DNA from: Candidatus Saccharimonadota bacterium
GTDB taxonomy: Bacteria > Patescibacteriota > Saccharimonadia > Saccharimonadales > UBA4665
Assembly: GCA_029288335.1 (NCBI GenBank)
Contig: JARIHJ010000090.1
Location: forward strand, 1 to 10,414
Length of the DNA stretch: 10,414 nucleotides
Direction: 5' to 3'
Shown: positions 1-5,554 of the stretch, piece after piece
How the letters are laid out: each line of letters begins with the position of its first letter
Position numbering within the stretch: the first letter of the stretch is position 1
Position numbers and translations under genes: made by a program
Notes under the pieces: model-generated
Seen by the model: only the letters and a program-made list of their open reading frames with translations
Told to the model about the DNA's origin: nothing
The model's database searches: none

Positions 1-144
1 CAGTTCCTCCATCAACTCACTCAGTTCCTCCATCAACTCACTCAGTTCCTCCATCAACTCACTCAGTTCCTCCATCAACTCACTCAGTTCCTCCATCAAC
101 TCACTCAGTTCCTCCATCAACTCACTCAGTTCCTCCATCAACTC
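1..144. repeat. Perfect 21-bp tandem repeat, six full units plus 18 bp
   Basis: The unit CAGTTCCTCCATCAACTCACT and the next base start again at 1, 22, 43, 64, 85, 106 and 127. The first six copies are identical at every base, and the seventh diverges after position 144. Read from position 3, each unit encodes the heptapeptide VPPSTHS within the partial surface protein. Identity at synonymous sites points to recent slippage or expansion, not old selected repetition. The array touches the contig edge, so the real copy number is unknown and probably larger. Confidence 0.97.
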
Positions 145-368
145 CGCTCAAACCACCACAAAGCGGTCCAGGTAACAGCTGTGACCCGAACCTTGGTGAA
201 GTTTGTTCAAGCCCAGCCGGCTTTAACGTCAAGGCCGAGAAGAGCTCAGCAACCGGCAATGGTGAACTAGTCGGTGTTGCTGAAGCTGTCGGCCTGCTAA
301 GTGTGATTGGTCTAGGCGCAGAGGTTACCAGGCGCAAGTTTAGTAGCCGTAAACAGCGCGCCCATTAA
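3..368 (+). CDS. C-terminal part of a secreted, Pro-rich repeat wall/surface protein (5' partial)
   Basis: The frame is open from the first bases of the window to TAA at 366-368, so the N-terminus and any signal peptide are missing. Visible order: about six and a half VPPSTHS repeats, a short Pro-rich linker (PLKPPQSGPG), a region with two cysteines, then a C-terminal anchor made of SSATG, a hydrophobic stretch (ELVGVAEAVGLLSVIGLG) and a basic tail (RRKFSSRKQRAH). This is the layout of a Gram-positive cell-wall sorting signal, but the expected LPXTG reads SSATG (243-257). Its spacing matches the LPSTG anchor of the next gene: TG, three residues, then LVG in both. It may be a variant sortase substrate or simply a C-terminal membrane anchor. 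The next gene starts 25 nt downstream, so the two are probably co-transcribed. The function of the missing ectodomain cannot be told. Confidence 0.85.
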   Translation, partial: VPPSTHSVPPSTHSVPPSTHSVPPSTHSVPPSTHSVPPSTHSVPPSTPLKPPQSGPGNSCDPNLGEVCSSPAGFNVKAEKSSATGNGELVGVAEAVGLLSVIGLGAEVTRRKFSSRKQRAH

Positions 369-393
369 GGAAAGAAGTTAAGGAGATTAAGCT

Positions 394-1512
394 ATGAAGA
401 ATTTAATTAAATCAGTCGCTACCGGAGCCGCCGCCCTAGTTTTTGGTGCCACGTTGGTCTTCGGTCTCGGCAGCACCGCCCAGGCGGCCAGCTGCTATCA
501 GTACAACGCTAACGGCTTCCCAACCAGCCAGACGCCAGTCTTCAACAACATCTGTGGCGTACCGGGCTACGGTGACGAGCGCGACTTTGTCCGCATCCGT
601 CCTAGCACTGGTGATGACACCAGCACCAGCAATAATGCTGCTTACGCAGACACGATTACCTCGGCCTGCACAGATGGTGCGGAATTCGATGTCCACACCT
701 ACATTCACAACGACGCTGAGCCTGAGTACAACAACAATGGCAGCGGCTCAGCCGTCGCCCACGATGTTCAGCTCGCGATGAGCGCGCCACTTGGCAAGAC
801 TGCTAGCAGCTTTACTTTCGGTAGCACTATCAGTGCCAGCAATGCCGCTACTGTTAGCGACACGGCTACATTGAACTGCAGCGGCCAGCCAATCCAGCTG
901 AGCTTGGTGCCGAGCACAGTTAAAATCTATGCCCAGTCTTACGGCTACAAGAGCCTGAGCGATAGCGCTGTAAATGGCACTACCAAAATCGGTGATCCAA
1001 CCTTCGGCAGTGGTGACGAGTGGGGCTGCTGGAACTACCGCGTAGCCGTTGTCTATGAAGTAGTTGTTCACAAAGTTGAAGTGCCTTCGACTGGCGTCTG
1101 TAAAGAGGCTGCTATCGAGGTTAACAAGAACGGCAGCGTCTCAGTCAGTGTTACCGGTGAAACTAGCAACGCTACAATTGTCGGCTACAAGATCGACTTC
1201 GGCGACCACACTGTTGTCTATCAGCAGAGCGCAACTCACACTTACGCTCAAGCTGGCAAGTATGTAATCACGGCTTACGTCGAGGTTCAGTACGCTAACG
1301 GCAGCAAGCAGTGGGTAGTTCCTACTAGCAGCGCCTGCCAAGGCAGCGTTACGATTACGCCCAGCACGCCTCCGATTGTTACGCCTCCAGTAACTCCACC
1401 GACAGTTCTGCCTAGCACCGGTCCAGCTGGTCTAGTTGGTCTGTTCGCTGGTACGAGTGGTCTCGGCACTATCGGCCACTTACTTTACCGCCGCCGACGC
1501 TACAATCGCTAA
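394..1512 (+). CDS. Secreted LPXTG-anchored surface protein with PKD-like domain
   Basis: The protein has 372 aa. The ATG follows a strong Shine-Dalgarno AGGAG at 381-385 with 8 nt spacing. Residues 1-31 form a signal peptide (MKNLIK, hydrophobic core, AQA-A cleavage site). Residues about 95-225 form a Ser/Thr/Asn-rich, probably beta-sandwich region that resembles DUF11-like surface domains (weak call). Residues about 243-310 look like a PKD domain, with the YKIDFGD and THTYAQAGKYVI signatures. A Pro/Thr-rich spacer (about 322-338) leads to LPSTG (339-343), a hydrophobic segment and the basic tail RRRRYNR. This is a complete sortase signal, so the mature protein is expected on peptidoglycan or an equivalent envelope polymer. 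Several cysteines (34, 54, 92, 162, 212, 236, 315) could form extracellular disulfides. No sortase gene is in the window. PKD domains are common in adhesive surface proteins, so a role in attachment is possible but inferred. Confidence 0.92.
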   Translation: MKNLIKSVATGAAALVFGATLVFGLGSTAQAASCYQYNANGFPTSQTPVFNNICGVPGYGDERDFVRIRPSTGDDTSTSNNAAYADTITSACTDGAEFDVHTYIHNDAEPEYNNNGSGSAVAHDVQLAMSAPLGKTASSFTFGSTISASNAATVSDTATLNCSGQPIQLSLVPSTVKIYAQSYGYKSLSDSAVNGTTKIGDPTFGSGDEWGCWNYRVAVVYEVVVHKVEVPSTGVCKEAAIEVNKNGSVSVSVTGETSNATIVGYKIDFGDHTVVYQQSATHTYAQAGKYVITAYVEVQYANGSKQWVVPTSSACQGSVTITPSTPPIVTPPVTPPTVLPSTGPAGLVGLFAGTSGLGTIGHLLYRRRRYNR

Positions 1513-1621
1513 AAACCTGTGGAAAAAGGGTGGTCAAACTGGCCAATATGTGCTATGGTCAACATAGTCCCATTAAAAGAGCACTGACTGACCGCTCGAA
1601 AAACCAAAATAATTTGACAAG

Positions 1622-1656
1622 AAAAATCCCCCAGCGAGGTGGCTAGGGGATTTTTT
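1622..1656. terminator. Intrinsic terminator, probably bidirectional
   Basis: AAAAATCCCC (1622-1631) pairs perfectly with GGGGATTTTT (1646-1655). Inside it AGC (1633-1635) can also pair with GCT (1642-1644). A T-run follows the + strand stem and an A-run precedes it, so it could stop transcription from either side. It lies 110 nt after the surface-protein stop and upstream of the tRNA promoter, insulating the two units. Confidence 0.85.
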
Positions 1657-1672
1657 GTATTCGCCTCTGTTA

Positions 1673-1681
1673 TGCTACAAT
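1673..1681 (+). promoter_or_regulatory. Extended -10 promoter for tRNA-Glu
   Basis: TGC-TACAAT matches an extended -10 element (TGn plus hexamer). It predicts a start near 1688, 20 nt before the mature tRNA. No good -35 is visible; TTTTTG at 1653-1658 is a weak candidate inside the terminator T-run. Confidence 0.5.
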
Positions 1682-1707
1682 TCTTTAGCGATCCGCCCGT
1701 GCTAAGA

Positions 1708-1782
1708 GGTCTCATCGTCTAACGGTTAGGACACCAGGTTTTCATCCTGGCAATCCGGGTTCGATTCCCGGTGAGATCACCA
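1708..1782 (+). tRNA. tRNA-Glu (anticodon UUC)
   Basis: All four arms can be drawn. The acceptor GGTCTCA (1708-1714) pairs with TGAGATC (1772-1778) with one G-U pair. The D-arm region contains TCTAACGGTTAGGA. The anticodon stem CCAGG/CCTGG (1734-1738/1746-1750) encloses loop TTTTCAT, placing TTC at 1741-1743. The T-arm is CCGGG-TTCGATT-CCCGG. The discriminator is A1779, and CCA is encoded in the DNA at 1780-1782. It reads GAA and GAG codons. It appears to be a single-tRNA transcription unit. Confidence 0.97.
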
Positions 1783-1818
1783 TTTTGCCCTGGCTACTAT
1801 AACCGGCAACTGAGGTAG

Positions 1819-1824
1819 TATAAT
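1819..1824 (+). promoter_or_regulatory. Consensus TATAAT box positioned for a leaderless mRNA
   Basis: TATAAT ends six bases before the ATG at 1831, so the expected transcription start coincides with the A of the start codon. No Shine-Dalgarno sequence lies between them. No convincing -35 is visible. Confidence 0.55.
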
Positions 1825-1830
1825 AAGAGC

Positions 1831-2034
1831 ATGATTGAAATTAAGTGGCAAGACCCAATCCATTGTGTTTTATATGCATCTGAGTATATTGAACCTGAAA
1901 AAATGATTAACCATCATATACCTGACTCAAGCGGGAAGCAGCGTGAAATTGTAACTATGGTGCCAAGTGATGTACTGGCGACGGAAGAAAAGCCATATAT
2001 TTATAATGTTGAAGTTAAGCCGCTAACTGGCTAA
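1831..2034 (+). CDS. Small protein of unknown function (67 aa)
   Basis: The ORF runs ATG to TAA and encodes 67 aa, beginning MIEIKWQDPIHCVLYASEYI. It has no signal peptide, membrane segment or motif I recognise. It is a soluble, mixed-charge small protein with two His next to each other (NHHIPD). Support for it being real comes from the consensus TATAAT exactly one leaderless distance upstream, its position between the tRNA and a convergent gene, and the absence of a competing ORF. Its codon use is more AT-rich than the neighbouring housekeeping genes (TAT, ATA and AAA are common), and it has no CTAG motif although that motif is dense in most of the window. It could be a recent acquisition or a lineage-specific orphan. 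It converges on the MarR gene with a 21-nt gap and no obvious terminator. It could also be a spurious ORF. Confidence 0.55.
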   Translation: MIEIKWQDPIHCVLYASEYIEPEKMINHHIPDSSGKQREIVTMVPSDVLATEEKPYIYNVEVKPLTG

Positions 2035-2055
2035 GAATCTCGTCACCAGTTGTAC

Positions 2056-2484
2056 TTAATCGGCGGTGGCCGCGATTATATCTTCCAAGACGGCGAAGTA
2101 TGTTTCCCAATCCGCTGGGCTGGCACAGGCCTCAACCGGCGCTAGCGCTTTGGCTAGTTTGGGCTCGACATTCTCGATTAATTTCTTGCCCTTCGTCGTT
2201 AATTCCAACACTCGGGCACGTTTATCGCGCCGATGCGGCGATGATTTGACTAGCTCAGCCGTGACTAGCGCCCTCACGAGGTTAGTCACCAGCGGATCTT
2301 CCACCCGGAGCTGTCGCGCCAGATCGGTGATGCGTAGCCGCTCCGAGCCGCCCCCAAGCAAGCCGAGAATAATCCATTGTGCCGTATTGATGCCGTGAGC
2401 TTTTAGTGCGCTGCCAACGACGTCGCGAATACCGCGGTAAGCCACTGTTTGCAACCACGCTTGCTGATAGGTCGGGCGCTCCAT
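2056..2484 (-). CDS. MarR-family winged-helix transcriptional regulator
   Basis: The protein has 142 aa, a normal length for a MarR regulator. The winged helix-turn-helix is visible at about residues 50-104: ITDLARQLRVEDPLVTNLVR carries the recognition helix. SSPHRRDKRARVLELTTKGK is the beta-wing with the conserved D-K-R and the T-x-K-G after it. The flanking helices (1-45 and 108-142) would form the dimer interface. The ATG at 2482-2484 (minus) follows a GGGGAG Shine-Dalgarno (2488-2493) at short spacing. MarR proteins bind as dimers to palindromes near their own promoter and release on ligand binding. A 20-bp inverted repeat at 2545-2564, between this gene and the divergent pgk, is a likely site. 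The ligand cannot be told from sequence. Any control of pgk is only a positional inference. Confidence 0.9.
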   Translation of the reverse strand: MERPTYQQAWLQTVAYRGIRDVVGSALKAHGINTAQWIILGLLGGGSERLRITDLARQLRVEDPLVTNLVRALVTAELVKSSPHRRDKRARVLELTTKGKKLIENVEPKLAKALAPVEACASPADWETYFAVLEDIIAATAD

Positions 2485-2544
2485 TTTCTCCCCAAAGATG
2501 AATTGACTATGCTAGAAACTCTACAACCAAACTTTCATTAAGTA

Positions 2545-2564
2545 TGTTAGATAAATCACTAACA
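2545..2564. promoter_or_regulatory. Candidate MarR operator (20-bp inverted repeat)
   Basis: TGTTAG (2545-2550) and CTAACA (2559-2564) are perfect 6-bp inverted arms around an 8-bp AT-rich centre. The size fits known MarR operators. On the minus strand the repeat lies between a weak -35-like TTGGCG and a TAACAT -10-like hexamer, so binding there could repress the regulator's own promoter. Confidence 0.45.
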
Positions 2565-2625
2565 CGCCAATTAGCTTAAGTAATTTGCGCCCTTTCGCCC
2601 TGGTTTGTAGTTAAGCACTAGAAGT

Positions 2626-2631
2626 TATAAA
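2626..2631 (+). promoter_or_regulatory. Weak -10 candidate for pgk
   Basis: TATAAA sits in the AT-rich run GTTATAAACT, 29 nt before the pgk ATG. TTGTAG at 2605-2610 is a weak -35 at a short 15-nt spacing. This is the best hexamer in the intergenic region on this strand, but the assignment is uncertain. Confidence 0.3.
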
Positions 2632-2659
2632 CTAAAGCTAACATAACTTATGGTGGGCT

Positions 2660-3946
2660 ATGAGTTTCAATAAAAAAACCGTCAAAGATATCGAGCTGAA
2701 GGGCAAGACGGTGCTAGTGCGTGCAGACTATAATGTCCCGCTCTTGGATGGCAAAATCACCGACGATTATAGAATTAAGAAATCATTGCCGACCGTCAAA
2801 TACCTACTAGAACAACATTGCAAGGTTATTATTTGCTCACACCTTGGTCGGCCGGATGGTCAGCCGAATCCGGAATTTAGCCTGTTTCCGGTCGCCAAAA
2901 GGCTGCAGCAGTTACTGGATCATCAAGTCGAATTTGCGTCGGACTGCGTCGGTCCGGCGGCCGAAAAAGCTGCGAGTTCGATGAAGGCGGCGCAGGTTTT
3001 ACTGCTAGAAAATCTACGCTTTCACCCAGAAGAAGAGGCCGATGACGATGGCTTTGCCAAAAAGCTAGCCGCACTAGCGGAGGTTTTTGTCCAGGATGGC
3101 TTCGGCGTGGTGCACCGCAAGCACGCCAGCACTGACGCGATTACGTACCATCTGCCGAGTGTCGCCGGATTCCTACTAGAGACCGAAGTCGACACAATTA
3201 CAAACGCTATGGAAAAGCCAAAGCGGCCGCTGGCGGCCGTTATCGGTGGCGCTAAAATCGCCGATAAATTGGAATTAATCGAGAAGTTTATCGCCAAGGC
3301 TGACTTCGTAGCCGTTGGCGGAGCGATGGCTAATACGTTTCTCGCCAGCGAGGGTATCGATGTCGCCGAAAGCCTAATCGACAAGGCCGATCTGACGCTA
3401 GCGAAGCACATTAGGGAGCTAGCCGAGCAAGAAACGAAAAAGCGCGATTTCGTGTTTTATTTGCCGCAGGACGCTGTCGTTGCGAGCAGAATTGACGAGA
3501 AGGCGCCGACCAGGATTGTCGATTTTAGTGCCCACGTCATCGCCGCGATTGAAAATTATCCGAAGCGGCCGCCAGCGGCTAGCGGCCAAGTCCACGCCCA
3601 CGAAAAAATCCTGGATATTGGTCCGTTCAGTGCCAGTTTCATCGCCGGCGCTTTGCAACTAGTCGAAACCGCTATCTGGAATGGCACGCTTGGCGTGACC
3701 GAGACTGAGTCTCTACGCGGCCCGATCGGACCTTACGCTCACGGTACCGAAACTGTCATTGAAGCCCTGCTCGGCGAGTTTGGTCATCGGCCGTTTTCCG
3801 TGATCGGCGGCGGTGACACCGTAGGCTATATTGAAGAAAGAAAGCTAGTCGAGAGCTTCAATCACGTCAGCACCGGCGGCGGTGCGTCGCTAGAGTTAAT
3901 GGCTGGCAAAAAATTACCAGGCATCGAGGCGCTAGAGAATAAGTGA
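2660..3946 (+). CDS. pgk: Phosphoglycerate kinase
   Basis: The protein has 428 aa, longer than the usual 390-415. It catalyses 1,3-bisphosphoglycerate + ADP to 3-phosphoglycerate + ATP in the cytoplasm, the first ATP-yielding step of lower glycolysis. Family motifs in order: RADYNVPL (21-28), SHLGRPDG (60-67), LLENLRFHPEEE (115-126), QDGFGVVHRKHAS (145-157), GGAKIADKLELI (196-207), GGAMANTFL (220-228), LDIGP (318-322), GGGDT (383-387) and STGGGASLEL (404-413). Two oddities stand out. About 20 extra residues lie before LDIGP (about 288-316, including PKRPPAASGQ). The nucleotide-site motif usually written WNGP(M/L)GVFE reads WNGTLGVTE (340-348), losing the proline and phenylalanine. Active-site residues otherwise look intact. 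The ATG is chosen because it gives the canonical N-terminus; GGTGGG directly before it is too close to be a normal Shine-Dalgarno. tpiA follows after 19 nt. Confidence 0.97.
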   Translation: MSFNKKTVKDIELKGKTVLVRADYNVPLLDGKITDDYRIKKSLPTVKYLLEQHCKVIICSHLGRPDGQPNPEFSLFPVAKRLQQLLDHQVEFASDCVGPAAEKAASSMKAAQVLLLENLRFHPEEEADDDGFAKKLAALAEVFVQDGFGVVHRKHASTDAITYHLPSVAGFLLETEVDTITNAMEKPKRPLAAVIGGAKIADKLELIEKFIAKADFVAVGGAMANTFLASEGIDVAESLIDKADLTLAKHIRELAEQETKKRDFVFYLPQDAVVASRIDEKAPTRIVDFSAHVIAAIENYPKRPPAASGQVHAHEKILDIGPFSASFIAGALQLVETAIWNGTLGVTETESLRGPIGPYAHGTETVIEALLGEFGHRPFSVIGGGDTVGYIEERKLVESFNHVSTGGGASLELMAGKKLPGIEALENK

Positions 3947-3952
3947 TAAAAT
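3944..3952 (+). promoter_or_regulatory. Possible extended -10 overlapping the pgk stop codon
   Basis: TGA-TAAAAT starts with the pgk TGA stop and fits the same extended -10 pattern seen before the tRNA and helicase genes. It would give tpiA a leader of only about 7 nt. It may equally be chance AT-richness at a gene boundary. Confidence 0.3.
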
Positions 3953-3965
3953 TACCACGAGAACT

Positions 3966-4745
3966 ATGAAAAAGATTATGATTGCCGCTAACTGGAAAAT
4001 GCACAACAACGTGCACGAATCCAGTTTACTAGCGCATCAGCTAGCGCGTAAGATTAAGGTCCACCGCGATATCGAAGTCGTGCTGGCGCCGACGTTGCTG
4101 GCGCTGCAACCGCTATCCTTAGAGCTGGACCACCGCCAGTTTAAGCTAGCGGCGCAGAATGCATATTTCAAAGACGAGGGTGCCTACACCGGGGAAATCA
4201 GCTTCGCAATGCTCAGGAACATCGCTGATTACTGCATTGTTGGCCACAGCGAGCGGCGGATTTATTTTAACGAGTCACTCGAGACCGTCCGCGATAAGGT
4301 TAAGGCGGCTGTACGAAACGGCATTACACCGATTCTTTGTGTCGGCGAAAATAAGCACGAGCGCGATGAAGGGGAAACCAAGCAAGTCCTTCACGACCAA
4401 GTCACGACAGCCGTATCTGATTTAACGTCGAGTGAAATCGAAAAAATCGTTATCGCCTACGAACCAGTCTGGGCGATTAGCACTTTTGGCGGCGAGCTAG
4501 CCAAGCCCAGTACCATCAAGATCGAGCTAGATTATGTGCGTAAACAAGTCGAAGAACTTTACGGCGCTAAATCTGCTAACAATATCACGATCTTATACGG
4601 CGGCAGCGTCGACGACCAAACCGCCGGTGGCTATTTAGAACTTGACGGTTGCAATGGCTGTTTGGTTGGTGGCGCCAGCCTCTCGGCTGACAAGTTTGCT
4701 GGCATCGTGGCTGCGGCTTATCGACTTCAAACTAGGGCAGGCTAA
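3966..4745 (+). CDS. tpiA: Triosephosphate isomerase
   Basis: The protein has 259 aa, normal for the family. It interconverts dihydroxyacetone phosphate and glyceraldehyde 3-phosphate as a soluble TIM-barrel dimer. Catalytic residues are all visible: NWKM with Lys11, VGHSERR with His94, and AYEPVWAI with Glu166. GAYTGEIS (72-79), YGGSV (211-215) and LVGGASL (233-239) are the phosphate-binding and core signatures. The flexible lid, loop 6, normally PVWAIGTGK(T/N)A, here reads PVWAISTFGGELAKPS (167-182). The hinge residues and the Gly-rich tip that closes over the substrate phosphate are therefore altered and slightly lengthened. It sits between pgk and an acidic membrane-protein gene whose ATG begins one base after the tpiA stop, so an operon is likely. 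The start is fixed by the canonical N-terminus; there is no strong Shine-Dalgarno. Confidence 0.97.
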   Translation: MKKIMIAANWKMHNNVHESSLLAHQLARKIKVHRDIEVVLAPTLLALQPLSLELDHRQFKLAAQNAYFKDEGAYTGEISFAMLRNIADYCIVGHSERRIYFNESLETVRDKVKAAVRNGITPILCVGENKHERDEGETKQVLHDQVTTAVSDLTSSEIEKIVIAYEPVWAISTFGGELAKPSTIKIELDYVRKQVEELYGAKSANNITILYGGSVDDQTAGGYLELDGCNGCLVGGASLSADKFAGIVAAAYRLQTRAG

Positions 4746-4746
4746 G

Positions 4747-5538
4747 ATGGCAGATAAACCAAGAAAATCTACCAAGAAAGTTATAGATGTGAAAGCGCCC
4801 GATGAGGTCAAAGCCAGCGCGTCCAGCCGACCGATTATCGTCAACAATCGTCCTCTAGCCCAGGACCCTATGGTGGCGAGCGAGGCCAACGAAACTGCTA
4901 GCACGCCGCCGCTAGTCGCACATCACGAGCGCAAAATTATGCCTTTAAGCGCGAATGATAAAGAAGATTCCAGTGAAGCTGATACTACTGCCGCTGATGA
5001 TAAATCGGGGCCAACTGCCAGCGAATTAGTTTCAAAGCTGGAAGCTAGAAATGCCAAAAGTAAAACCGTGCTCGGCGCTAGAGTCAGCGAGGACAAAGCT
5101 GACGAAAAAACCGACGAAAAAGCTGAGGACGCTAGCCAAGCGGGTGATAACACTGATAATAAGAAAGCTGATACGAGCGCAGCCGAGACCAAGACTGAAT
5201 CTTCAGAGGAAAAAACTGAAGATGACGCTAGTGATTCAACCGACAGCAACAGCGACGAAAGCCAATCGAGCGAGCAGAAACCAGCCGAGAAAAAATCAGA
5301 AGCCGATAATGAAGCTGAATTAGAGGCGGAGGCTAAGCGCCAGGCTGAGCTCGACGAGCTAGCCCAATCCGGCAAATACTTTGTACCGATTAACCAAGTC
5401 CGAAAGCGTCACGATCGCCGGCTGCTGGCAGTCCTTATAATTATTCTGCTAGCCATTGTCGCGGTCGATTTGCTGTACGATTCGGGCGTGCTCAAATCCA
5501 GCAGTTTCACTTATCACACGCATTTCTTCCATCACTAG
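4747..5538 (+). CDS. Acidic, disordered, tail-anchored membrane protein of unknown function
   Basis: The protein has 263 aa from ATG 4747, one base after the tpiA stop. A longer in-frame reading from 4642 lies wholly inside tpiA and is rejected. Residues 1-70 are basic and polar. Residues about 70-205 are extremely rich in Glu, Asp, Lys, Ser and Ala, with no fold evident and perhaps a coiled coil at the end (EAELEAEAKRQAELDELA). The juxtamembrane segment GKYFVPINQVRKRHDRR precedes a single transmembrane helix at about 226-244. A 19-residue outside tail follows, rich in aromatics and histidine (SFTYHTHFFHH). There is no signal peptide, so the long acidic part should stay in the cytoplasm. I recognise no family. 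It may be a scaffold or envelope-linker protein, but no function is assigned. Position suggests co-transcription with pgk-tpiA. Confidence 0.85.
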   Translation: MADKPRKSTKKVIDVKAPDEVKASASSRPIIVNNRPLAQDPMVASEANETASTPPLVAHHERKIMPLSANDKEDSSEADTTAADDKSGPTASELVSKLEARNAKSKTVLGARVSEDKADEKTDEKAEDASQAGDNTDNKKADTSAAETKTESSEEKTEDDASDSTDSNSDESQSSEQKPAEKKSEADNEAELEAEAKRQAELDELAQSGKYFVPINQVRKRHDRRLLAVLIIILLAIVAVDLLYDSGVLKSSSFTYHTHFFHH

Positions 5539-5539
5539 T

Positions 5540-5548
5540 TGATACAAT
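5540..5548 (+). promoter_or_regulatory. Extended -10 promoter for a leaderless helicase mRNA
   Basis: TGA-TACAAT fits the extended -10 pattern, and its last T is seven bases before the G of the GTG start at 5555. The predicted transcription start is therefore the start codon itself, and no Shine-Dalgarno sequence is present. This is the same geometry as at 1819-1831. Confidence 0.55.
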
Positions 5549-5554
5549 TAATTA

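Noticed and set aside
1..144. CRISPR array
   Set aside because: The 21-bp units abut directly with no spacers and are in frame with a coding sequence, so this is a coding tandem repeat.
443..781. Overlapping Thr/Ser-rich 112-aa ORF on +
   Set aside because: It is a frame shadow within the LPXTG protein, which has a signal peptide, a strong ribosome site and domain structure.
1614..1619. Perfect TTGACA as a -35 box
   Set aside because: At 17 nt downstream the sequence is inside the terminator stem with no -10 hexamer. The tRNA -10 is far too distant.
1552..1656. Small RNA gene from TGCTATGGT to the terminator
   Set aside because: The -10-like element is weak, no -35 is visible and the hairpin CTATG-N5-CATAG is short. 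The terminator is better explained as ending the surface-protein transcript.
2660..4745. Alternative genetic code (TGA as glycine, as in Gracilibacteria/SR1)
   Set aside because: pgk and rsmA end naturally at TGA, and no gene shows in-frame TGA at conserved glycines.
4642..4746. Longer N-terminus for the acidic membrane protein
   Set aside because: These 35 codons lie entirely within tpiA in another frame. ATG 4747 right after the tpiA stop is the natural start.
4923..5375. Minus-strand 150-aa Ser/Ala/Leu-rich ORF
   Set aside because: It is the complement of the Glu/Asp/Lys/Ser-rich repeat-like coding region, where stops are avoided by composition. It has no promoter or ribosome site.
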